This document shows positions 1-5,938 of a DNA stretch of 10,592 nucleotides, one piece after another. Position 1 is the stretch's first letter. Each line of letters opens with the position of its first letter. Under the pieces are notes generated by a model. That model saw only the letters and a program-made list of their open reading frames with translations, did no database searches and was not told the DNA's origin. The translations under genes were made by a program, and so were the position numbers. Source of the DNA: SSEF01 sp964604195 (GTDB lineage: Bacteria; Patescibacteriota; Minisyncoccia; Moranbacterales; UBA1568); the NCBI GenBank assembly GCA_964604195.1, contig CAZRXW010000032.1, positions 1 to 10,592 on the forward strand. The letters are read 5' to 3'.

Positions 1-37
1 CGTACGAGGTCTTCGTGGAAAGGAAATCAGTTGCGAT

Positions 38-1375
38 TCAAGGTAGAATGTAGGTCAATGAAGACAAGATTAGGATTAAGCCAATACTCAATCCTAATAG
101 AACATTACCCACATAGATATCTACTAAGTAATGATCTACATTCCCAATAATAACCAAAGGTAGTAACGGCAATAAATATATTGTTCCACGTGGAACAATA
201 TATTTAAAGAAACTATATAAAAGAAAAATGGAGAGCACAATACTTCCCAAATAGCCATATTCAAAAACTATTTTATAAAAAATATTGTGGATTGGTTGCC
301 ATTGCCAAAATATATGATTTTTTAATTGAAGCAAATAAACATCGTTTCCAAGACCGTGACCCAATAAATTAAGCTCGTAATCGTGGTAATTAGCAAAAAT
401 ATCACCCCTTTCTGAAAATGATTTTTGCCAACCATTATTAGTAAATACAACAATCAATAATAGTACGGCTATTAATAGTAGTATTTGTTCCACGTGGAAC
501 TTTTTAAAAATATTCCACTTTTGTTCCACGTGGAACAAAATAAACATGAAAGATAGGCAGAAAGCAAGAATCGCGCTTTTTGATTGAGAAATATATATAG
601 AATAAAGACAAATAAGAGCAAAAGCGATAAAAAATATTTGTTCCACGTGGAACTTTTTAAAAATATTCCACTTTTGTTCCACGTGGAACACAGGCAGTCT
701 CAGAACACTATAATATATGACAAACAGGATGACTACATAGCCACCGAATATATTGGGATGGAGGAATGTCCCATAAGATCGCAACTGTTTCCCAGAATCA
801 GAATCTATTTCTGCTACTCCAGATATCTCCGTTGATAGTATCTGTTCACCAAGATAGTAGATTCCCACAGAGCTATCGCTCATATACTGAGCTAAAGCAA
901 TTGATAACTGGAGAGAAGTCACCACAAACAATATCACTATGAAAATACGAGTTTTGTTCCACGTGGAACATGACTTATCAACAATAAAATAATAGTAGGT
1001 GATAAATGCCACTAATCCAACCCGAAGTATGGATAAAAAAGCATCTATCCAAAGGGTTTTACTAGGTGCTATAGAGAAATTGATCAAAGTATATACAAGA
1101 AGAAAGATAAGCACTGAATGTTCCACGTGGAACATCTTTTTGATGTCTTTTATTGACTTTATTATCTTTTCATGTTTTAATATACTTATTATGCACATCA
1201 AAAGAAGTGCATCAGCCATGTAGAAAGTCACGTCCAGATACTCATTGAATAAACCTCCTGTTATATTGGGGATGATGACGTTTCTCCAGGTAAAGGGGAA
1301 GGCAACAAAAAAAGCATACCAGTACGTCCGATAACTCCCTTTTCCCCAAAAATAAACTTCGAACATGGATTGCAT
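38..1375 (-). CDS. O-antigen ligase/polymerase-like multi-pass membrane protein carrying embedded parS-like sites
   Basis: A 445-residue, strongly hydrophobic protein with roughly ten membrane segments. Two stretches fit the O-antigen ligase/polymerase (Wzy/WaaL-type) family: a periplasmic-loop-like FLHPNIFGG, and near the C-terminus GHGLGND followed by PIHNIFYKIVFEYGYLG. Family members join or polymerise lipid-linked glycans at the outer face of the membrane. The odd part is seven short insert-like peptides: FHVEH or FHVEQ five times, CSTWN once and VPRGT once. All are translations of the same 16-bp palindrome in three codon phases. One 17-residue stretch holding two FHVEQ copies occurs twice. 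The ATG at 1375-1373 has no Shine-Dalgarno site. A TATACT box lies 8 nt upstream, so the mRNA may be leaderless. The gene is more AT-rich than the core genes to its right. The family assignment is fairly safe, but substrate and true start are not. Confidence 0.8.
   Translation of the reverse strand: MQSMFEVYFWGKGSYRTYWYAFFVAFPFTWRNVIIPNITGGLFNEYLDVTFYMADALLLMCIISILKHEKIIKSIKDIKKMFHVEHSVLIFLLVYTLINFSIAPSKTLWIDAFLSILRVGLVAFITYYYFIVDKSCSTWNKTRIFIVILFVVTSLQLSIALAQYMSDSSVGIYYLGEQILSTEISGVAEIDSDSGKQLRSYGTFLHPNIFGGYVVILFVIYYSVLRLPVFHVEQKWNIFKKFHVEQIFFIAFALICLYSIYISQSKSAILAFCLSFMFILFHVEQKWNIFKKFHVEQILLLIAVLLLIVVFTNNGWQKSFSERGDIFANYHDYELNLLGHGLGNDVYLLQLKNHIFWQWQPIHNIFYKIVFEYGYLGSIVLSIFLLYSFFKYIVPRGTIYLLPLLPLVIIGNVDHYLVDIYVGNVLLGLSIGLILILSSLTYILP
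182..197. promoter_or_regulatory. parS-like palindrome, copy 1
   Basis: A perfect 16-bp palindrome, TGTTCCACGTGGAACA, matching the ParB-binding parS consensus GTTYCACGTGRAAC. Within the membrane-protein gene it is read as V-P-R-G-T, a codon phase used by no other copy. It is the most isolated copy, about 300 bp from the next. Confidence 0.75.
486..501. promoter_or_regulatory. parS-like palindrome, copy 2
   Basis: TGTTCCACGTGGAACT: the 14-bp core is a perfect palindrome, and the last base departs from the full 16-bp form. It is read as F-H-V-E-Q. It pairs with copy 3, 36 bp away centre to centre, inside a 56-bp unit that is duplicated downstream. Confidence 0.75.
522..537. promoter_or_regulatory. 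parS-like palindrome, copy 3
   Basis: A full 16-bp palindrome TGTTCCACGTGGAACA, read as F-H-V-E-Q on the minus strand. It is the second member of the first closely spaced pair. Confidence 0.75.
639..654. promoter_or_regulatory. parS-like palindrome, copy 4
   Basis: TGTTCCACGTGGAACT, identical to copy 2 including the terminal T. It is part of the second copy of the duplicated 56-bp unit and is read as F-H-V-E-Q. Confidence 0.75.
675..690. promoter_or_regulatory. parS-like palindrome, copy 5
   Basis: A full 16-bp palindrome, 36 bp from copy 4, repeating the spacing of copies 2 and 3. Read as F-H-V-E-Q. Confidence 0.75.
955..970. promoter_or_regulatory. parS-like palindrome, copy 6
   Basis: A full 16-bp palindrome, read as C-S-T-W-N, a third codon phase. 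A TTATCAACA sequence, one base off the DnaA-box consensus, lies 4 bp to its right at 975-983. I do not call that a functional box. Confidence 0.75.
1119..1134. promoter_or_regulatory. parS-like palindrome, copy 7
   Basis: A full 16-bp palindrome that extends to 18 bp (1118-1135, ATGTTCCACGTGGAACAT). It is read as M-F-H-V-E-H, close to the start of the membrane-protein gene. Confidence 0.75.
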
Positions 1376-1383
1376 AGTAGGCT

Positions 1384-1389
1384 AGTATA
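1384..1389 (-). promoter_or_regulatory. Possible -10 box for the membrane-protein gene (leaderless)
   Basis: Reads TATACT on the minus strand, with 8 nt before the ATG at 1375. A start point at the usual distance would fall on or next to the ATG, which fits the missing ribosome binding site. I see no convincing -35 box. Confidence 0.3.
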
Positions 1390-1419
1390 CTAAAGATACG
1401 AATTTATCGCTATTATCCG

Positions 1420-1447
1420 TTGACGAATACTCCCAAGTCTGTATGAT
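1420..1447 (+). promoter_or_regulatory. Sigma-70-type promoter upstream of tRNA-Ala
   Basis: TTGACG (1420-1425), a 16-nt spacer, and TATGAT (1442-1447). Transcription would begin near 1454, about 55 nt before tRNA-Ala at 1510, with no ORF between them. It is divergent from the membrane-protein gene. Confidence 0.55.
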
Positions 1448-1509
1448 AGGAGAGTACCAAAAATAGTCCGTGACTAGGCTGGTAGCATGTCTGCTATATG
1501 GAACAAATT

Positions 1510-1585
1510 GGGCCGTTAGCTCATTTGGTAGAGCGCATCCATGGCATGGATGAGGTGACCGGTTCGATCCCGGTACGGTCCACCA
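1510..1585 (+). tRNA. tRNA-Ala (anticodon GGC)
   Basis: A full cloverleaf. Acceptor GGGCCGT pairs with ACGGTCC and includes the G3-U70 wobble that marks alanine tRNAs. The anticodon loop is ATGGCAT, giving GGC, and the T arm has GGTTCGATCCC. The discriminator is A1582 and the CCA end is encoded (1583-1585). It has its own promoter upstream and a hairpin terminator immediately after. Confidence 0.96.
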
Positions 1586-1587
1586 AT

Positions 1588-1614
1588 AAATCTAGAGCAT
1601 TCTAGATTTTAATT
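1588..1614 (+). terminator. Rho-independent terminator after tRNA-Ala
   Basis: Stem AAATCTAGA (1588-1596), loop GCAT, stem TCTAGATTT (1601-1609), then a T-rich tail. It starts 3 nt after the CCA end. The stem is AT-rich, so efficiency is uncertain. Confidence 0.6.
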
Positions 1615-1643
1615 TTATACAAAAAAGAAACTTAACCACGTCC

Positions 1644-1672
1644 TTGTAATCTATAGCTTTATCTTTTAAGAT
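1644..1672 (+). promoter_or_regulatory. Possible promoter of the broken helix-turn-helix gene
   Basis: TTGTAA (1644-1649), a 17-nt spacer, and TAAGAT (1667-1672), each matching four of six consensus bases. A short inverted repeat, TATCTT-TT-AAGATA (1660-1673), overlaps the -10 box and could be an operator. The ATG lies 20 nt downstream. Confidence 0.35.
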
Positions 1673-1691
1673 AGAAGCGTAGACTCTGTAT

Positions 1692-2308
1692 ATGCGAGGA
1701 GTCCCGGTTTCAAAAAGAGAAATTCTCACTATCCAAAAGTTACGTCAAACAGGACATAGCCTATCTGAAATTCGCCGTATAGTAAAAAGGGGGGAGTAGC
1801 GCCGTTTTTAAATACATTCAAGGGATTCAGGTACTGGAACAGTATCAGTCCCTACTCAAATCAAAGGGGATCAGAGTGAGAGCAGCGCAATCCTGGGAAA
1901 AAGCCCACCGATATTCGTACACTATCTACCCGTCCCTCCAAAAAAATCTCCTCCCTCTTGTAGCTGCTATGCTTTACTGGGGAGAAGGCAACAAACGAGA
2001 ATTGAATCTTATCAACAGCGACGCCGATCTAGTACGAATCTTTCTTCAAGGGCTACTCTCTCGGGGTACAGCAGTCAGATATTATAATCCACCTACGCCT
2101 CTACGAAGATATAGACGAGATATCGGCAAAAAAATTTTGGTCACAGAAACTCAATCTCCCGCCAAGCTCTATAAAAAGTACGAATTGGATCAAAGGGAAA
2201 AAACAAGGAAAGCTCCCATACGGCATGTGCCGTATTCGGGTAAGGAAAGGGGAGTCTTATTTTAAAGTACTCATGACATCTATTGATAGAATAAAAAATA
2301 TATGTTAG
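1692..2308 (+). pseudogene. Helix-turn-helix protein with LAGLIDADG-like segment, two frameshifts
   Basis: Translation starts at ATG 1692 (MRGVPVSKREI...), runs through an apparent helix-turn-helix (residues about 8-33, ending EIRRIVKRG) and stops at TAG 1797-1799. The sense continues one frame later as SSAVFKYIQGIQVLEQY, then MLYWGEGNKRELNLINSD, up to about 2058. It then moves one more frame to LGVQQSDIIIHLRLYEDID...LPYGMCRIRVRKG and ends at TAG 2306-2308. Both shifts fit single-base insertions, one in a run of six G (1789-1794), the other in CTCTCTCGGGG (2056-2066). Rejoined, the product is about 205 residues. The MLYWGEGNK segment followed by NSD faintly resembles a LAGLIDADG endonuclease motif; that is inference. 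The gene sits between two tRNA genes. Real decay, transcript slippage and homopolymer sequencing error are all possible. I do not know its function. Confidence 0.75.
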
Positions 2309-2320
2309 CCTGATGAACTT

Positions 2321-2392
2321 GCACCCGTAGTTCAACGGATAGAACAAGGGACTCCTAAGCCCTAGATACAGGTTCGATTCCTGTCGGGAGCA
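2321..2392 (+). tRNA. tRNA-Arg (anticodon CCU)
   Basis: Acceptor GCACCCG faces CGGGAGC. Six of seven pairs form; position 3 is an A-A mismatch. The anticodon loop CTCCTAA gives CCU, reading AGG codons. The closing pair of the anticodon stem is A-G, a second irregularity. The T arm ACAGG-TTCGATT-CCTGT is perfect, the discriminator is A2392, and no CCA is encoded. A weak TTGATA box at 2284-2289 lies in the 3' end of the preceding broken gene. The rbfA start codon is only 17 nt downstream, so the two are probably cotranscribed. Confidence 0.88.
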
Positions 2393-2409
2393 CACAAAGC
2401 AACCAGTTT

Positions 2410-2748
2410 ATGTCTGACCGTATTACAAAAATTAATGAGCTTATCCATTCTATTACAGGAGAGCTTTTAGAGCGGGCTGTTTCCTGGAAACAGGGGATTT
2501 TTGTCACCGTAGTGAGAGTTGAGACGGCCCATAATCTCCGCTCGACCAAAGTATTCGTGAGTGTATTTCCTGAAACAGAGACTCGTTATGCCATGGAAAC
2601 TCTCCGTCATGAACAAAAAAATCTCGAGCAAAAACTTCGGCTGAGGCTCGCTACCAAACCGTTACCTAAACTTTTTTTTGCTATTGACACCTCTAATCAA
2701 GGACTCGACGAAATAGAAAAGATACTCAAACAGATTCACTCCGAATAA
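2410..2748 (+). CDS. rbfA: Ribosome-binding factor A
   Basis: A 112-residue protein of the usual size for RbfA, the cold-shock-linked KH-type factor that binds the 30S subunit and helps mature the 5' end of 16S rRNA. Visible family features are the N-terminal helix (RITKINELIHSITGELL), the strand GIFVTVVRVETAHNLRSTKVFVSVFP, and the late PLPKLFFAIDTS followed by a short helix. The next gene is nrnA, a pairing common in bacteria (nusA-infB-rbfA-nrnA). No Shine-Dalgarno site precedes the ATG. The message probably begins within or just after the tRNA-Arg transcript, so tRNA 3' processing could create a nearly leaderless rbfA mRNA; that is inference. Confidence 0.9.
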   Translation: MSDRITKINELIHSITGELLERAVSWKQGIFVTVVRVETAHNLRSTKVFVSVFPETETRYAMETLRHEQKNLEQKLRLRLATKPLPKLFFAIDTSNQGLDEIEKILKQIHSE

Positions 2749-2770
2749 TCACCTGCCACACATTCTTTTC

Positions 2771-3733
2771 ATGCGCTATTTTGGTAAAGAGTTTCGTACA
2801 CTCGAATATGTTATCGATCATGGCCACCAATTCCTTCTCGTGGCCCACAAAAGACCAGACCCAGATACTGTCGGGGCAAATTTAGCGTTAAAATGGTATC
2901 TTGAATCAGTTGGAAAAACAGTTGATATTGTCTGTTTTGATCCATTCCCAGAACTCCTCAGGTCTCTCTTTGGCGACGTTATCTTCTACCATCCCGATCA
3001 AGTAGACTGGACAATGTATTCCACGGTAATTGCTACCGATTCTGTCGATCGAGGATTTCATCTATTAGCTGATCGCATCGCCGAGGATCAGGTAATCGTC
3101 CTCATTGATCACCACCCGGACATCACTCTTTCTGGTGATATCGTTATGATTGATCCACAATATTCTTCCTCAAGTGAGCTCATCTACCTTTTTTTAAATC
3201 ATATCAAGGCAAAAATTACTCGACCCATTGCCACAGCTCTCCTGACTGGCATTCTCTTTGATACAGGCAATTTCCAGCATTCCAGCGTTTCTCCACAAGT
3301 GATGGATATTGCTTCTCAGCTCATGAAGCTCGGAGCTCCTCTTGCTAAGATATCCAACACCCTCTTCACTAACAAACAAATATCAGCTATGAAACTTTGG
3401 GGGAAAGCTTTTGAGAAGGCTCGCTTCATTCCAGAAAATGGCCTCTTGGTTACTGCAGTAACTCAATATGATATTGCTGAATGTGAAGCTACTCCCGACG
3501 ATATCTACCAAGTAGCCTCAATCCTTTCAACAGTACCTGAAGCTAAATTTGCTCTCGTACTTTCAGAACGTGACCAGGATACTGTTCGTGGAAGTCTACG
3601 TGCCTCTGAACACTATGGAATAGATGTCTCTGCTATCGCTCACCAATTTGGCGGGGGAGGGCACAAGCTAGCAAGTGGCTTTGAGGTAAAAGGAAAGATC
3701 AAAGAAACTCCTCGGGGTTGGAGTATTGTCTAG
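2771..3733 (+). CDS. nrnA: DHH/DHHA1 phosphoesterase, NrnA-like nano-RNase/pAp phosphatase
   Basis: A 320-residue protein with the full DHH-DHHA1 layout. Motif I is AHKRPDPDTVG (residues 25-35), motif II has Asp90 (ATDS), the signature DHH is residues 113-115 (LIDHHPD), and motif IV contains D164 (GILFDTGNF). The C-terminal DHHA1 substrate-binding motif is GGGGHKLASG (from residue 294). These residues bind two Mn ions. The family degrades 2-5-nt RNAs and, in many bacteria, dephosphorylates pAp; some relatives act on cyclic-di-AMP products. The start is 22 nt after rbfA, with no clear ribosome binding site, so it is likely translated from the rbfA message. Confidence 0.88.
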   Translation: MRYFGKEFRTLEYVIDHGHQFLLVAHKRPDPDTVGANLALKWYLESVGKTVDIVCFDPFPELLRSLFGDVIFYHPDQVDWTMYSTVIATDSVDRGFHLLADRIAEDQVIVLIDHHPDITLSGDIVMIDPQYSSSSELIYLFLNHIKAKITRPIATALLTGILFDTGNFQHSSVSPQVMDIASQLMKLGAPLAKISNTLFTNKQISAMKLWGKAFEKARFIPENGLLVTAVTQYDIAECEATPDDIYQVASILSTVPEAKFALVLSERDQDTVRGSLRASEHYGIDVSAIAHQFGGGGHKLASGFEVKGKIKETPRGWSIV

Positions 3734-3806
3734 ATTTCTCTGCGTTACAAATTTCTTGATCACCGCTATCCAGTAGATCCGGTACTAAAAACTTTTCGTT
3801 TTACCT

Positions 3807-4391
3807 ATGACAAAAAGCGACCGACTCACTATTCTCAATACCAAAATGATTCTTGAATGCCAATGCTCGTTACGAGAAACTGCTACTCAGGCTGTTCCTG
3901 GCGATGGTAATCCTGATGCTGACATTGTCTTTATTGGTGAAGCCCCCGGAAAAAATGAGGATCTCCAAGGGAAACCCTTCATTGGTGCTGCTGGTAAATT
4001 TCTTTCGGAAATGCTCGCCTCCATTAACCTCAAGCGAGAAGATATCTACATAACCAACATCGTAAAATACCGGCCGCCCAATAATCGTGACCCTGAGCCA
4101 CAAGAAATTGAGGCCTGCAAAGAGTGGCTTCATGAGCAGATAAAAATTATTGAACCAAAAATTATTATCACTCTCGGAAGACATGCTCTCGAACACTTTA
4201 TTCCCGGTAAGAAAATCTCCGAAGTACACGGACAAGCTTTCCGTCGAAATTTTAAAGACATTGGTGAACAGGTATTTTTTTCTCTCTACCACCCAGCTGC
4301 AGCGCTCTACAACGGCTCTATGAGAACCACTCTCCTTGCTGATTTTCAAAAAATTCCCAACGTACTCAAGGCTCTTCAGCCAAAAAAATAA
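3807..4391 (+). CDS. Uracil-DNA glycosylase, family 4-like, with altered Fe-S ligands
   Basis: A 194-residue protein of the family 4 uracil-DNA glycosylase type, which removes uracil from DNA to start base excision repair. Motif 1 is GEAPGKNEDLQGKPFIGAAG (from residue 44), a middle block is TNIVKYRPPNNRDP (83-96), and the catalytic-pocket motif is HPAAALYN (from H162). Family members normally hold a [4Fe-4S] cluster with C-x2-C near the N-terminus, a Cys in the KCRPP block, and a Cys 16 residues later. Here I see C18-x-C20 (one residue between), Y88 in place of the third ligand, and C104 at the expected fourth position. The cluster is probably lost or remodelled. It is last in the rbfA-nrnA group, 73 nt after nrnA, and its stop codon overlaps the terminator stem. 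Confidence 0.87.
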   Translation: MTKSDRLTILNTKMILECQCSLRETATQAVPGDGNPDADIVFIGEAPGKNEDLQGKPFIGAAGKFLSEMLASINLKREDIYITNIVKYRPPNNRDPEPQEIEACKEWLHEQIKIIEPKIIITLGRHALEHFIPGKKISEVHGQAFRRNFKDIGEQVFFSLYHPAAALYNGSMRTTLLADFQKIPNVLKALQPKK

Positions 4392-4419
4392 CCCTGACTT
4401 CTCAGGGTTTTCTTATTTT
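4390..4419. terminator. Rho-independent terminator between convergent genes
   Basis: Stem AACCCTGA (4390-4397), loop CTTC, stem TCAGGGTT (4402-4409), then TTCTTATTTT for the plus strand. On the minus strand the A-run before the glycosylase stop supplies a U-tract (4382-4388), so it can serve both genes. It overlaps the glycosylase stop codon. Confidence 0.85.
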
Positions 4420-5516
4420 GCCACCAGCGTAAAGATTACCACTTCTGTTTTTGTACCGAGCCGTTGTGGTGGCCCCCAGCTTCCCGCCCCACTCGTTGTA
4501 TAAACAGCGAGGTTTTTAAAATATTTCAGACCATAATCAAAACCATGGTAGATAAACTCAGTTACTAAGCTAAACGGCCACATCTGTCCACGATGGGTAT
4601 GTCCACAAAGCATAAGGTGTCCACCAAGTGACTCGATCATCTCCATATGACGGGGAATATGTTTGAGCACAATAGTAGGGAGAGCAGAATCAATATCGAG
4701 ATGTTTCAAAGTCATGGCCGTAGCTGCTTCTGTGCGAGTCGTCATAAAATCAAGGCCGACTATCTGAAGTCCGTTAATTACCACCTTTTTATCATTAATA
4801 ATTCGAAATCCATGCGCCTCAAGAGATCGTAAAAAATCAGCTTTCTTTCCATACTCCTCATGATTGCCTGAAACAAAGTAAGCTGGCGTATGGCCCGTCA
4901 CCACATGAAATGGTGCCGTTACAAGATCAGCCTCAATAGGGGGGCCATCAAAAAAGTCGCCGCCCATGAGAATGAGGTCCGGCTTCTCCTTCTCAAGAAT
5001 ATCTGTTATTTGCCGAGCTGAATGCTCTCGATGAATATTGCCAAAATGAGTATCCGCGAAGAAAAACAATTTCTTGCCCTGCCAAGCTACTGGCAAATGA
5101 GGGAGGGGGATCGTTTTTTGGATAACCTGTATCTCTTTTCCTTTTTTCCAAGCATAAATGCTCAGGCCAAATGCTCCTATATATATTCCCCAGGCCGCCA
5201 ACGCAAGCATGGGAAAATGGAGGAACCAAGAAATAATTTCTAGGAGAGCAATTACCGTCGCTCCCAAAAATAAGAAATGAACTGTTCCAAGCCAGAGTGC
5301 TCCCATTCGATAAGCAAAACGACTCAAATGACCAGGAAATAATCTCGTAGCAATATTAGAGAGCAAAAAAGAAAAAGAGGAAAGAAAAAATCCCCAAAAA
5401 ACATAGTACTCGGCTATTCCCTCCAACTGAAAATAGTAACTCACTGATTGAAAAATGATCCAGTGAACCAACGTGATGAGAAGCTGAATAAGAATAAGAA
5501 AGACAAGGAGTCCCAT
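4413..5516 (-). CDS. Membrane-anchored metallophosphoesterase (YkuE/YaeI-like)
   Basis: A 367-residue protein. The first 125 residues contain about four transmembrane helices (roughly 2-22, 36-58, 72-92 and 100-122). The rest is a calcineurin-like phosphoesterase domain with the complete metal-binding set: D155 and H157 (ADTHFG), D187 (GGDFFDG), N218 and H219 (GNHE), H276 (LKHIPRH), and H296 and H298 (GHTHRGQ). YkuE-type relatives act as membrane-associated phosphodiesterases or lipid pyrophosphatases; the substrate here is unknown. It converges on the glycosylase gene and shares its terminator. The ATG at 5516 lacks a Shine-Dalgarno site. A TACAAT box (5531-5536, minus) ends 14 nt upstream, so the leader would be very short. 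Confidence 0.88.
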   Translation of the reverse strand: MGLLVFLILIQLLITLVHWIIFQSVSYYFQLEGIAEYYVFWGFFLSSFSFLLSNIATRLFPGHLSRFAYRMGALWLGTVHFLFLGATVIALLEIISWFLHFPMLALAAWGIYIGAFGLSIYAWKKGKEIQVIQKTIPLPHLPVAWQGKKLFFFADTHFGNIHREHSARQITDILEKEKPDLILMGGDFFDGPPIEADLVTAPFHVVTGHTPAYFVSGNHEEYGKKADFLRSLEAHGFRIINDKKVVINGLQIVGLDFMTTRTEAATAMTLKHLDIDSALPTIVLKHIPRHMEMIESLGGHLMLCGHTHRGQMWPFSLVTEFIYHGFDYGLKYFKNLAVYTTSGAGSWGPPQRLGTKTEVVIFTLVAK

Positions 5517-5549
5517 AGGTAATGTTTTTATTGTAACAAAGAATCCTCA

Positions 5550-5578
5550 TTGACGCTCAGACCAGGCTTTGCTAGGCT
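5550..5578 (+). promoter_or_regulatory. Possible promoter for tRNA-Cys and tRNA-Leu
   Basis: TTGACG (5550-5555), a 17-nt spacer, and TAGGCT (5573-5578). Transcription would begin near 5585, about 20 nt before tRNA-Cys. The -10 box is poor, matching three of six bases. Confidence 0.4.
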
Positions 5579-5604
5579 TCTCATGTTATGAAAAAATGAG
5601 ATAT

Positions 5605-5675
5605 GGTCGCGTGGCCGAGCGGTTAGGCACGGGTCTGCAAAACCCTTTACTCCGGTTCAACTCCGGACGCGACCT
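5605..5675 (+). tRNA. tRNA-Cys (anticodon GCA)
   Basis: Acceptor GGTCGCG pairs fully with CGCGACC. The anticodon loop CTGCAAA gives GCA, and the T arm is TCCGG-TTCAACT-CCGGA. The discriminator is U5675, as expected for cysteine tRNAs. Pair 27-43 of the anticodon stem is C-U. No CCA is encoded. The tRNA-Leu gene follows after 8 nt. Confidence 0.94.
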
Positions 5676-5683
5676 CACAAAAT

Positions 5684-5766
5684 GCCGCGGTGGCGGAATG
5701 GTATACGCAGAGGACTTAAAATCCTCGGTTCGTAAGAGCATGTGGGTTCGAGTCCCACCCGCGGCA
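5684..5766 (+). tRNA. tRNA-Leu (anticodon UAA)
   Basis: An 83-nt class II tRNA with a long variable arm. Acceptor GCCGCGG pairs with CCGCGGC, the anticodon stem GAGGA/TCCTC encloses CTTAAAA (UAA), and the T arm has GGGTTCGAGTCCC. The discriminator is A5766 and no CCA is encoded. In cyanobacteria and plastids this tRNA often carries a group I intron; this copy is uninterrupted. Confidence 0.95.
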
Positions 5767-5828
5767 CAACAAAACTTAGGTTTCACAAACTATAAAAAAT
5801 TGAGGTTCAAAAGTATACTTCCGATCCA

Positions 5829-5882
5829 GAGATGAGGACGCCCCCCCCGGGGGGGGTACCTGTGATAAATTACCGTCATCTC
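5829..5882. repeat. Nested hairpin with a C8G8 core palindrome
   Basis: The core is eight C then eight G (5841-5856), a perfect 16-bp palindrome with no loop. It is flanked by GAGATGAGG (5829-5837) and CC-G-TCATCTC (5873-5882), which pair with one bulged base. There is no T-tract on the plus strand, so an ordinary terminator for tRNA-Leu is not supported. Confidence 0.7.
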
Positions 5883-5938
5883 TTGCTGTGCAGTCATCTG
5901 TGCAAGAAGGCATACAACAAGCTAGAGGGGGACCGAAA

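Larger units (their letters stand above)
482..690. repeat. 56-bp perfect direct repeat, two copies (482-537 and 635-690)
   Basis: The segments 482-537 and 635-690 are identical base for base and diverge immediately outside (481 g against 634 a, 538 a against 691 c). Each carries two parS-like palindromes separated by an AT-rich linker with TTTTTAAAAA. The period is 153 bp, exactly 51 codons, so the duplication keeps the reading frame and repeats a 17-residue peptide. The 97 bp between the copies are not repeated, which suggests recent copying or gene conversion of the double site alone. Confidence 0.9.

Noticed and set aside
975..983. DnaA box (TTATCAACA), with another at 7042-7050 on the minus strand
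   Set aside because: Each has one mismatch to TTATCCACA and they are 6 kb apart with no clustering or AT-rich unwinding element, so chance is likely.
182..1134. CRISPR array suggested by repeated palindromes
   Set aside because: Spacing is irregular (36 to 304 bp), the repeat is a 14-16-bp perfect palindrome, and an open reading frame runs through all copies.
1692..2308. Transposase of an insertion sequence
   Set aside because: No terminal inverted repeats, no target duplication and no DDE or HUH motif can be seen around the broken helix-turn-helix gene.
3870..4349. 159-codon open frame antisense to the glycosylase
   Set aside because: It mirrors a conserved, motif-bearing gene and has no ribosome binding site or recognisable domain.
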